Positions 1 through 5,680 of a stretch of 6,955 bases of DNA are shown piece after piece. How positions within the stretch are numbered: position 1 is the first letter of the stretch; each line of letters opens with the position of its first letter. The notes beneath the pieces are model-generated. The model was not told where the DNA came from and searched no databases. It saw only the letters and a program-made list of their open reading frames with translations. Both the position numbers and the translations under genes were made by a program. The stretch spans positions 1 to 6,955 of the forward strand of contig USGM01000136.1 in NCBI GenBank assembly GCA_900554205.1. The letters run 5' to 3'. The stretch is from an uncultured Lachnospiraceae bacterium. GTDB taxonomy: Bacteria; Bacillota; Clostridia; Lachnospirales; Lachnospiraceae.

Positions 1-16
1 CAGAAAGTTCCAGTCA

Positions 17-439
17 TCACTTCTTAGCTTCCTTAGGTCTCTTAGCGCCATACTTGGAGCGGGCCTGCTTCCTGTTGGCAACACCTGCAGTATCGAGTGT
101 ACCACGGATGATGTGGTATCTGGTACCGGGCAGATCCTTTACTCTGCCACCACGGATCAGTACAACACTGTGCTCCTGCAGATTATGGCCTTCTCCGGGA
201 ATGTAGCTTGTAACTTCGATTCCGTTGGAAAGACGTACTCTGGCGATCTTTCTGAGAGCTGAGTTAGGCTTCTTAGGAGTTGCTGTCTTAACAGCGGTAC
301 ATACACCACGCTTCTGGGGAGCGGATACATCAGTAGCCTTCTTGTGAAGGGAGTTGTAACCTTTCTGCAGAGCAGGTGCTGTAGACTTCTTTACAGAGGT
401 CTGACGTCCTTTTCTTACTAACTGGTTAAATGTCGGCAT
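17..439 (-). CDS. rpsL: 30S ribosomal protein S12
   Basis: S12 is a small-subunit protein at the decoding centre that helps maintain reading accuracy. The 140-residue product carries the family's conserved blocks: QKRGVC (42-47), TPKKPNSALRK (54-64), GEGHNLQEHSV (82-92) and RGGRVKDLPG (96-105). Compared with the 124-residue E. coli protein it has about 13 extra residues near position 25, as in Bacillus and clostridial S12. The lysines matching E. coli K43 and K88 are K56 and K101, both unchanged, so a streptomycin-sensitive genotype is expected. D102 matches the aspartate that RimO modifies in other bacteria. The start ATG at 437-439 follows an AGAGGTG ribosome site about 8 bases upstream. 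It is transcribed from the promoter at 534-562 with a leader of roughly 88 nt. In most Firmicutes rpsL lies soon after rpoC; here about 5 kb separates it from the rpoC end. The next genes of the str operon (rpsG, fusA) would lie beyond position 1. Confidence 0.98.
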   Translation of the reverse strand: MPTFNQLVRKGRQTSVKKSTAPALQKGYNSLHKKATDVSAPQKRGVCTAVKTATPKKPNSALRKIARVRLSNGIEVTSYIPGEGHNLQEHSVVLIRGGRVKDLPGTRYHIIRGTLDTAGVANRKQARSKYGAKRPKEAKK

Positions 440-533
440 TCTGTTTCACCTCTTTCTGAATTGTATGATTTTCTGCCACACACGCCGCATCTCTGAAACA
501 ACAAAATAAATGCATCCGTGCGCATGCTATATT

Positions 534-562
534 AGTATAGCCGTTCACCGATGCATTGTCAA
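534..562 (-). promoter_or_regulatory. sigma-A promoter for rpsL
   Basis: Read on the minus strand, a perfect -35 box TTGACA (562-557) is followed after exactly 17 bases by TATACT (539-534). Transcription should begin near 527, giving a leader of about 88 nt before rpsL. The -35 box abuts the folded element at 572-738, which therefore lies upstream of the promoter and not in the rpsL transcript. A 6-bp inverted repeat (TGCATC 511-516, GATGCA 550-555) brackets the -10 region; its meaning is unknown. Confidence 0.85.
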
Positions 563-571
563 CTGTTTTTT

Positions 572-738
572 ACAGTTCAGCCATAGAAAGACAGGAGCAG
601 CGCGTGGGTGCTTGCACACAAAGCGCTAATCCTGTCTTTCTATGAGCGGAGCGCCCGGATCATGAAATAAAAGATGAGCCGCTTAGCGGCGTCGGCTACG
701 CAGCAGACGCTTTTATGAATGACCCGGGGCTGAACTGT
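572..738. repeat. structured intergenic element with terminal inverted repeats
   Basis: This non-coding block fills most of the 302-base gap between rfbD and rpsL. Its ends are a perfect inverted repeat: ACAGTTCAGC (572-581) and GCTGAACTGT (729-738). Inside are two further stems. One is a perfect 15-bp arm pair (582-596 with 630-644). The other is a 9-of-10 pair (654-663 with 719-728), continued by ATAAAAG/CTTTTAT (667-673 with 710-716) and a GCCGC-TTA-GCGGC hairpin (678-690). The three helices almost abut one another, so either strand could fold as a three-way junction. If the ends are taken as CAGTTCAGCC/GGCTGAACTG (573-582/728-737), they are flanked by TTA on both sides (570-572 and 738-740), as a 3-bp target duplication would be. 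There is no long reading frame. A small non-autonomous mobile element or an intergenic repeat fits best; a structured RNA is possible. No U-tract follows the stems, so a simple terminator is unlikely. Confidence 0.6.
582..644. repeat. long hairpin inside the intergenic element
   Basis: CATAGAAAGACAGGA (582-596) is perfectly complementary to TCCTGTCTTTCTATG (630-644). After a 2x2 internal loop the stem resumes with AGCGC (599-603) and GCGCT (623-627). This makes about 20 paired bases around an apical region that contains GTGC-TT-GCAC (608-617). Neither side is followed by a T-run, so it does not look like an intrinsic terminator. Confidence 0.7.
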
Positions 739-741
739 TAC

Positions 742-1599
742 CTACAACATGGAATTTTCTCTCAGTTCCGCAATATATCTCTTCAGCGCATCCCTCCATG
801 CTGGCAGCCGCTCAAAGCCCGCCTGTGAAAGCTTTTCCTTACTCATGCGGCTGTTTGCCGGACGGCCTGCCTTTGCGCCGTATTCCGCCGTGCTGACCGG
901 AAGCACCTTCATATCGATCCCCGCTTCCTCAAAGATCGCACACGCGAATTCATACCAGGAGCAGAAGCCCTCATTTGTGGCATGATAAATCCCGTATTTG
1001 TCCGTCTGCACCATATCGACCAGCAGCCTTGCGAGATCATAAGTATAGGTAGGAGATCCGAACTGGTCGTCAACCACCTTCAGCGTGTCATGCGTCTTTG
1101 ACAGATTCAGCATCGTCCTGACAAAATTCTTGCCGTTGATGCCGAATGCCCATGCGATACGCACGATAAAATATTTGTCCAACAGCTCCTGAACGGCAAG
1201 CTCGCCCTCGTATTTTGTCTGTCCGTACACGCTCTTCGGCGATCTCTCATCCTCCGGCTCCCACGGGCGGTCTCCCTGTCCGTTGAATACATAGTCCGTG
1301 CTGATGTAAAGCATCTTGATGTCCAGCTTTGCACATACACGCGCGATATTCCTTGTTCCGTCCACATTTACCTTGCGGCACGCCGCTTCATTCTCCTCCG
1401 CAGCATCCACAGCCGTATAGGCCGCACAGTGGATCACCGCATCGGGTGCGCTCTGTCCGATCACACTGTCAACACTCTCCGGGTTCGTAATATCCATCTC
1501 CTGAATATCTACGCCGACTGCCTCTATCCCTCTCTTCGTAAGCTCATTGACCACGTCATAGCCGAGCTGCCCCTTTACCCCCGTAACCAGAACCTTCAT
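742..1599 (-). CDS. rfbD: dTDP-4-dehydrorhamnose reductase
   Basis: RmlD/RfbD carries out the last step of dTDP-L-rhamnose synthesis, the NAD(P)H-dependent reduction of dTDP-4-dehydro-L-rhamnose in the cytosol. The 285-residue product has the usual family length. Near its N-terminus is the Rossmann motif VTGVKGQLG (5-13). It then shows HCAAYTAVDAAE (57-68), STDYVF (100-105) and the catalytic YxxxK at Y125-K129, with T101 as the probable third member of the triad. The C-terminal RPANSRMSKEKL (246-257) is typical of RmlD substrate-binding regions. The start ATG (1597-1599) has AGGAAAGGA a little over 10 bases upstream and the promoter at 1645-1673. The partner genes rmlA, rmlB and rmlC are not in the window, so this copy is an orphan here. 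The product would feed rhamnose into cell-wall polysaccharide or exopolysaccharide. RmlD-like reductases acting on related 4-keto sugars are the main alternative. Confidence 0.93.
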   Translation of the reverse strand: MKVLVTGVKGQLGYDVVNELTKRGIEAVGVDIQEMDITNPESVDSVIGQSAPDAVIHCAAYTAVDAAEENEAACRKVNVDGTRNIARVCAKLDIKMLYISTDYVFNGQGDRPWEPEDERSPKSVYGQTKYEGELAVQELLDKYFIVRIAWAFGINGKNFVRTMLNLSKTHDTLKVVDDQFGSPTYTYDLARLLVDMVQTDKYGIYHATNEGFCSWYEFACAIFEEAGIDMKVLPVSTAEYGAKAGRPANSRMSKEKLSQAGFERLPAWRDALKRYIAELRENSML

Positions 1600-1644
1600 A
1601 ATATTAATATCCTTTCCTTTTGCCGATCAAACTGCTTTTCTACC

Positions 1645-1673
1645 ATTCTACGATACCGCATCTTTTCAGTCAA
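1645..1673 (-). promoter_or_regulatory. sigma-A promoter for rfbD
   Basis: On the minus strand TTGACT (1673-1668) is followed after 17 bases by TAGAAT (1650-1645), placing the transcription start near 1638 and leaving a leader of about 38 nt before rfbD. It diverges from the plus-strand promoter at 1725-1753; the two -35 boxes are about 50 bases apart. The 1600-1820 gap holds no convincing gene. Confidence 0.65.
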
Positions 1674-1724
1674 GGCTTGCCCGAAGAATCGTAACCGTTC
1701 TGTCCGGCGCCATTTATAAAAGAT

Positions 1725-1753
1725 TTTACATTTTGGCATATGTGCCTTATAAT
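1725..1753 (+). promoter_or_regulatory. sigma-A promoter for the pilus-like operon
   Basis: TTTACA (1725-1730), a 17-base spacer and a perfect TATAAT (1748-1753) make a strong promoter. Transcription should start near 1760, about 60 bases before the GTG start at 1821. A short inverted repeat GGCA-TATG-TGCC (1735-1746) sits inside the spacer and could be an operator, although it is too short to be convincing. No other good promoter was noticed ahead of the downstream genes, so one transcript probably covers 1821-5625. Confidence 0.75.
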
Positions 1754-1820
1754 AATTTAGAATTTGCTTTGCAGATTCCCCGATCTGTTCAGTCAATAAA
1801 ATTCAAGAGGTCTGAACCAA

Positions 1821-2816
1821 GTGAAACATTACAGAAAAATTTGTCTGACAACTACATATCTATTGCTTGCAACAATGCTGTGGGGCTGCGGCAATGACAG
1901 CCAGACGATCCCGGATACCCCGGATGTCACGGCATCCCCTGTAGAAATCCGGCAGGAGGGCGTTTCCACCTCCGCGAGTGTTCCGGGTTCCGAGACCGGC
2001 ACACGCGACAACACCCCGCTCTGTCTCGTTCCCGAGGCGGACGGTATTCTGGAAATGCGCAATGATGTCGCCGTCATCGACTATTCCCACGCCGATCAGG
2101 GCTACATCTGTGCAGACTATTCCGGTTCCGTCTCCAAGATCAAGCTCATTCTCTCCGGGCCGGACGGAACGGACTACACCTACGACCTGCACGGCAACGG
2201 CTATGAGGTCTTTCCTCTCTCCGCGGGCAGCGGCAGCTATAAGGCTACCATCTACGAAAACATCTCCGGCACCAGCTATTCCACCTGCCTGTATGCCGGC
2301 TTTGACGCAGTGCTCGCCAACGAATTTGGGCCTTTCCTGTATCCGAACCAGTATGTCAATTTCAATGCTGACAGCAAGGCGGTCGCAAAGGGCGCAGAGC
2401 TGGCGGCGGGTGCCGATACCGATCTGGATGTTGTAATCAGCATCTACGACTACATCACGGCATCTATCAAATATGATTACAACAAGGCGTCAGATCCCCC
2501 CGCGGGCTATGTCACGGACGTGGACGAGATTCTCTCCTCGGGCACCGGCATCTGTCTCGACTATGCCGCCCTGATGTCCGCTATGCTGCGCAGCCAGCAG
2601 ATTCCCACCAGACTGGAGGTCGGCTATGCCAAGGATGCCTACCACGCCTGGATCAGTGTATATACCGAGGAAACCGGCTGGCTGAACGGCCTGATCGAAT
2701 TTACCGGAAGCTCATGGACTCTTGTCGATCCGACATTCGGTGCGAACAGCTCCGAAAAATCTTTGAAAAAGTTCATTGGTGACGGAACCAATTATACGCT
2801 GAAGAAAGTATATTAA
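1821..2816 (+). CDS. transglutaminase-like lipoprotein
   Basis: The 331-residue product starts with a lipoprotein signal: basic residues (KHYRK), a hydrophobic stretch and LWGC, so lipidation at C23 is likely although Trp at -2 is unusual. A Ser/Thr/Pro-rich linker (about 24-65) follows, then a beta-rich region (about 75-170) and a C-terminal transglutaminase/cysteine-protease-like domain (about 195-310). The candidate triad is C245 (in GTGICLDYA), H275 (in AYHAWISV) and D303 (in WTLVDPTF), all in the spacing and context normal for this superfamily. The protein should sit on the outer face of the membrane. Bacterial members include proteases and cross-linkers, so the activity is not settled by sequence. 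The start is GTG at 1821 with AGAGG 10 bases upstream; it gives a complete signal peptide. The gene leads the operon and ends 11 bases before the GspF-like gene, which suggests a role in processing or anchoring the pilus-like structure. That role is inference. Confidence 0.85.
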   Translation: MKHYRKICLTTTYLLLATMLWGCGNDSQTIPDTPDVTASPVEIRQEGVSTSASVPGSETGTRDNTPLCLVPEADGILEMRNDVAVIDYSHADQGYICADYSGSVSKIKLILSGPDGTDYTYDLHGNGYEVFPLSAGSGSYKATIYENISGTSYSTCLYAGFDAVLANEFGPFLYPNQYVNFNADSKAVAKGAELAAGADTDLDVVISIYDYITASIKYDYNKASDPPAGYVTDVDEILSSGTGICLDYAALMSAMLRSQQIPTRLEVGYAKDAYHAWISVYTEETGWLNGLIEFTGSSWTLVDPTFGANSSEKSLKKFIGDGTNYTLKKVY

Positions 2817-2827
2817 GGAGAATTGAC

Positions 2828-3874
2828 ATGAAAGACAAGAGACTTTTATCAAACGAAGAAATCGCTTCCTTCTGTAACCAGACGGCCATGCTCTTTCAGG
2901 CAGGAATCCCTCCTGTGGAGAGCCTGAACATCATGATCAGCGATGCGAAAACCTCCGGTGGCAGGGAACTGCTCACCGCGATCCTGAACGTATGTCTGGA
3001 AGGTGAGCCCTTTTATAAGGCTTTAAAAAGCACCGGCGTTTTCCCCGATTATGTCATCAATATGCTGGCGCTTGGAGAAGAATCCGGCAACCTCGATGTC
3101 TGCATGCTCTCCCTCGCAGATTACTACGAGAAGGAAATCAATATTTCCGACAGCATTAAAGGCGCTGTGACCTATCCGTTAATCATGATCGCAATGATGT
3201 TCGTCGTTATCTTTGTGCTGATCAGCAAGGTCATGCCCATATTCAATCAGGTCTTCGTCGAGCTCGGCAGTGAGATGACCGGTTTTTCTGCCTCGCTTTT
3301 ACATCTCGGAACCAGTCTGAACCGCTATTCTGTTGTCTTTCTGGTTCTGCTCTGTGTCCTTGCCGCCCTCTATTTCCTGTCCTCACGGACAGCCGCAGGA
3401 CGGCGCGTGGCGGCACACATACTGAACGCCCTGCCCCTTACCAGACGCTTTTATGAGAGTGTGGCATGTGAGCGTTTTGCCAGCGGCATGGCTCTGACCT
3501 TAAGCAGCGGCATGGATACCTATTCCGGGCTGGACATGGTCTCCGGGCTGGTCGGCAACCAGAATATGCAGAAGAAGATTGAAGCCTGCAAGGAATCGCT
3601 CCAGCAGGGCTCTGATTTTCCTGAGGCTCTCGCTTCCTCGGCGATCTTCAACAACCTGCATTCCCAGATGGTTGCTGTAGGTTTCAAAAGCGGCAATATC
3701 GACTCGGTGCTCCGGAAGATTGCAGACAGCTACGAGAAGGAAACCGACCGCCGCATCCAGTCAATCATTTCTGTTCTGGAACCCACGCTGGTCATTATTC
3801 TATCCGTAATTGTCGGTCTCATTCTGCTCTCCGTCATCCTTCCTCTCATGGGAATCATGGCAAGCATCGGTTAG
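2828..3874 (+). CDS. type II secretion/type IV pilus platform protein, GspF/PilC family
   Basis: Members of this family form the inner-membrane platform on which an ATPase drives assembly of pilins or pseudopilins. The 348-residue product has two T2SSF repeats, at about 10-130 and 210-335. Each carries the family signature: GEESGNLD (83-90) and GFKSGNID (285-292). Membrane segments lie at about 113-137, 167-186 and 317-345, the last within LEPTLVIILSVIVG and ending in LPLMGIM as is typical. Length is somewhat shorter than the ~400 residues of classical PilC because the N-terminal part is brief. The ATG at 2828 has AAGGAG (2815-2820) 7 bases upstream, overlapping the stop region of the lipoprotein gene. 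No GspE/PilB ATPase or prepilin peptidase is encoded beside it, so these must be elsewhere or the system works differently. Assignment to the family is secure; whether the machine is a pilus, a secretion pseudopilus or a competence-type filament cannot be told. Confidence 0.92.
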   Translation: MKDKRLLSNEEIASFCNQTAMLFQAGIPPVESLNIMISDAKTSGGRELLTAILNVCLEGEPFYKALKSTGVFPDYVINMLALGEESGNLDVCMLSLADYYEKEINISDSIKGAVTYPLIMIAMMFVVIFVLISKVMPIFNQVFVELGSEMTGFSASLLHLGTSLNRYSVVFLVLLCVLAALYFLSSRTAAGRRVAAHILNALPLTRRFYESVACERFASGMALTLSSGMDTYSGLDMVSGLVGNQNMQKKIEACKESLQQGSDFPEALASSAIFNNLHSQMVAVGFKSGNIDSVLRKIADSYEKETDRRIQSIISVLEPTLVIILSVIVGLILLSVILPLMGIMASIG

Positions 3875-3884
3875 GAGGTAACAC

Positions 3885-4220
3885 ATGAGGAATCGTTTTG
3901 AACAGTCTTCTCCCGGCATCGGACACCGCCTTTCCTTTCTTCTGTCCGTGGCTGCTTTTCTTATATTGTTGCTTCTCTTCCTTGGCGGAATCCGTTCCGT
4001 CAGCGATACGACCGCCGCAAAGCAGCTGGAAAGCCTTCAGACCGCACTCTCCCGCAGCATCGCCCAGTGCTATGCCGTCGAGGGAATGTACCCGCCGGAT
4101 CTGCAATATCTCAAGGATCATTACGGTCTGACCTATGATGAGACAGAATTTCTTGTGGATTATGAGGCATACGGCAGCAATCTCATGCCGGAGGTCACAG
4201 TATTGCGCAAGCGGAAATAG
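3885..4220 (+). CDS. small pseudopilin-like membrane protein (111 aa)
   Basis: The product has a short basic N-terminus, one membrane helix at about 16-35 and then an amphipathic stretch leading into CYAVEGMYPPDLQYLKDHYGL (62-82). That last segment resembles the 'YY...G.YP..L..L' pattern that follows the N-terminal helix in GspG-type pseudopilins and type IV pilins. It has no clear prepilin peptidase site: there is no glycine followed five residues later by glutamate. It may be an unprocessed or divergent pilin. The ribosome site AGGAGGT overlaps the stop of the GspF-like gene, and the ATG at 3885 is 10 bases past that stop, which implies close translational linkage. No named family is assigned. 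Location between the platform gene and three other single-pass proteins supports a pilin-like role by inference. Confidence 0.8.
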   Translation: MRNRFEQSSPGIGHRLSFLLSVAAFLILLLLFLGGIRSVSDTTAAKQLESLQTALSRSIAQCYAVEGMYPPDLQYLKDHYGLTYDETEFLVDYEAYGSNLMPEVTVLRKRK

Positions 4221-4229
4221 GAGATTTTT

Positions 4230-4730
4230 ATGAAACAGGAACGCCATTTTGTTGTAGATATTTTGTTTGTGCTCGCGCTGTTCGGCGTTTTTGCGGTATC
4301 TGCGCTCGTTCTTGTCACGATCGGCGCCGACATCTATCAGCATACCGTAAGTGATATGAACACCAACTACGACAGCCGCACAGCCATCGCCTACATAACC
4401 GAAAAAATACGCCAGTCCGACTGTGTCCTGTCCGACGGCACCCCCGCCGTCTCCATCGGCACTCTGGAGCAGACACCGGCGCTCATTCTCACGGACGAGC
4501 TGGACGGCGAATACTACTGCACCTACCTCTACCTGCATGACGGCTGGCTCAAGGAGCTGTATATGCGGCAGGGTGCCTACCTCGGCGAAGATATGGCGGA
4601 TGCCGGAAAAAACATATTGGAACTGGAATCTCTGTCCTACGAACAAACTGCTCCCAATCTGCTCCGCGTCACCATGTGTATGCCGGACGGCAATACAAAA
4701 GCTCTGGCGCTTTCGCTGCGGTGCCATTAA
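4230..4730 (+). CDS. pseudopilin-like membrane protein, probably DUF4860 (166 aa)
   Basis: The N-terminus is a short basic head followed at once by a membrane helix (about 8-31, FVVDILFVLALFG...). Next come an amphipathic helix with TAIAYITEKIRQSDC (51-65) and a C-terminal domain rich in beta strands. From memory this resembles the uncharacterised DUF4860 family of clostridia; that needs a profile search. The architecture (N-terminal helix, then a globular beta domain) matches minor pseudopilins such as GspJ. An acidic residue D10 sits near the place where pilins keep the +5 glutamate, but there is no glycine cleavage site. The ATG at 4230 is 9 bases after the preceding stop, with GGAG at 4219-4222. 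The following gene begins 39 bases later, the largest gap inside the operon. Confidence 0.82.
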   Translation: MKQERHFVVDILFVLALFGVFAVSALVLVTIGADIYQHTVSDMNTNYDSRTAIAYITEKIRQSDCVLSDGTPAVSIGTLEQTPALILTDELDGEYYCTYLYLHDGWLKELYMRQGAYLGEDMADAGKNILELESLSYEQTAPNLLRVTMCMPDGNTKALALSLRCH

Positions 4731-4769
4731 AGCTCCGAACCCAGAAATTCCCATGAAAGGCAATCACTT

Positions 4770-5234
4770 ATGAAACACTCGAAATCCAGTCTCTTCCTAA
4801 TGGAACTGATCGTGTCAATCCTGTTCTTTTCGCTGGCAAGCGCAATCTGCATCCAGCTCTTTGTCCGGTCACACTCCATCAGCGCCGAGACAATCAACCT
4901 GAATAATGCCATAACGCAGGCGCAAAATCTTGCCGAATACTGGTATGCCTCCGAGGGCGACCTGCACGCGATGCAGAATGCTATGCCCCACGGCAGACTA
5001 TCTGACTCGGAAGATGTTCTCACGCTGTGCTTCGATCAGGATTGGCAGCTATTGTCCGCTGACACCGACGGAGAAGAGACCGGCTATTATGCAAGCCTCA
5101 CTTCCCTCACCGACACCGCGGATGCACATCTGCTCACAGCGGAGATCAGCGTCTGTATCAGTTCCTCCGGCAAGGTTGTCTACACCCTGTCACTCAGCCA
5201 GCATGTAGCAGAAACGAGAGGTGCATATGAATAA
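4770..5234 (+). CDS. prepilin-like membrane protein (154 aa)
   Basis: Of the four small proteins this one is closest to a type IV prepilin. A short basic leader MKHSKSS is followed by LFLMELIVSILFFSLASA (8-25), which matches the FTLIELLVVI-type helix, with E12 in the position of the conserved +5 glutamate if cleavage follows S7. The residue before that cut is serine rather than the usual glycine. After the helix comes TQAQNLAEYWYASEGD (49-64), similar to the AQxLAE segments of GspI/PilV-like minor pilins, and then a beta-rich C-terminal domain. The ATG at 4770 is preceded by AAAGG (4756-4760), 9 bases upstream. The gene overlaps the start of the next by a few bases, so translation is probably coupled. 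A minor pseudopilin is the best reading; function is untested. Confidence 0.82.
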   Translation: MKHSKSSLFLMELIVSILFFSLASAICIQLFVRSHSISAETINLNNAITQAQNLAEYWYASEGDLHAMQNAMPHGRLSDSEDVLTLCFDQDWQLLSADTDGEETGYYASLTSLTDTADAHLLTAEISVCISSSGKVVYTLSLSQHVAETRGAYE

Positions 5235-5625
5235 GAAGAAACAGTTTTTCGGCATGAATATCGGTTCAGCCTCCATGCTCCTGATCTTTGTCATTCTCTG
5301 CATGGTCTCCTTCGCCGCACTGACCATCATCAGTGCCAATGCCGACCGGCGCCTCAGCCGCAGAATCGCCGATCGCACGACCGCCTATTATAATGCCTGC
5401 AACAGCGCACAGGAATCTCTTGCCGGAATCGATCAGGTTCTCATTCGACAATACAGCTCATCCGCCAGCATGGAAGAATATTTCCTTGCCGTGGGACACA
5501 GTAAGTCCTACGCAATTCCAATCTCCGACACCCAGACGCTCTTAGTCGAAATTGAAATTCTCTATCCCGAACAGGCAGACGACACCTTCTATAAAATCAC
5601 CAGTTGGAAAGTAATCACCGAATAA
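5227..5625 (+). CDS. small pilin-like membrane protein, last gene of operon (132 aa)
   Basis: The protein starts MNKKKQFFG, then has a membrane helix at about 15-36 and a soluble C-terminal part ending in YKITSWKVITE. A cut between G9 and M10 would fit a prepilin peptidase, but the +5 position is serine, not glutamate; GspK-type minor pseudopilins also lack that glutamate. I recall similar short proteins of unknown function in Lachnospiraceae genomes. The ATG at 5227 is preferred over the GTG at 5221: AGAGG lies at 5215-5219, ideally spaced for the ATG, and the GTG directly abuts that ribosome site. The start overlaps the upstream gene's end by 8 bases, indicating translational coupling. The gene is followed by the bidirectional terminator at 5635-5665. 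Confidence 0.8.
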   Translation: MNKKKQFFGMNIGSASMLLIFVILCMVSFAALTIISANADRRLSRRIADRTTAYYNACNSAQESLAGIDQVLIRQYSSSASMEEYFLAVGHSKSYAIPISDTQTLLVEIEILYPEQADDTFYKITSWKVITE

Positions 5626-5634
5626 CATACAAAA

Positions 5635-5665
5635 AGCAGGGAACCGTTTTAAAGGTATCCCTGCT
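5635..5665. terminator. bidirectional intrinsic terminator
   Basis: AGCAGGGA (5635-5642) pairs with TCCCTGCT (5658-5665), extended by ACC/GGT (5643-5645 with 5654-5656) with one bulged base. On the plus strand a pyrimidine-rich run with several T blocks follows; on the minus strand TTTTT follows directly. It can therefore end both the pilus-like operon and the convergent rpoC-derived frame that stops at 5681. Confidence 0.85.
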
Positions 5666-5680
5666 CTTTCTTTATTCTTC

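Noticed and set aside
582..644. Intrinsic terminator of rfbD
   Set aside because: The stem is strong, but neither strand has a T-run directly after it.
1596..1796. 66-codon minus-strand frame overlapping the rfbD start by 4 bases (ATGA)
   Set aside because: It needs a TTG start without a ribosome site, its product resembles nothing I recognise, and the rfbD promoter (1645-1673) lies inside it.
1978..2436. 152-codon plus-strand frame inside the lipoprotein gene
   Set aside because: The product is Pro/Ser/Thr/Arg-rich in the style of an out-of-frame reading, and the frame lies wholly inside a gene with a clear catalytic domain.
3855..4763. 302-codon minus-strand frame opposite three pilin-like genes
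   Set aside because: It is antisense to genes with good ribosome sites, membrane helices and operon spacing. Its product is low-complexity and matches no family I know; it is a shadow of GC-rich codon use.
4753..4773. Tiny frame MKGNHL overlapping the next start by ATGA, a possible leader peptide
   Set aside because: There is no ribosome site before its ATG and it lies where the real gene's ribosome site must be; chance is sufficient.
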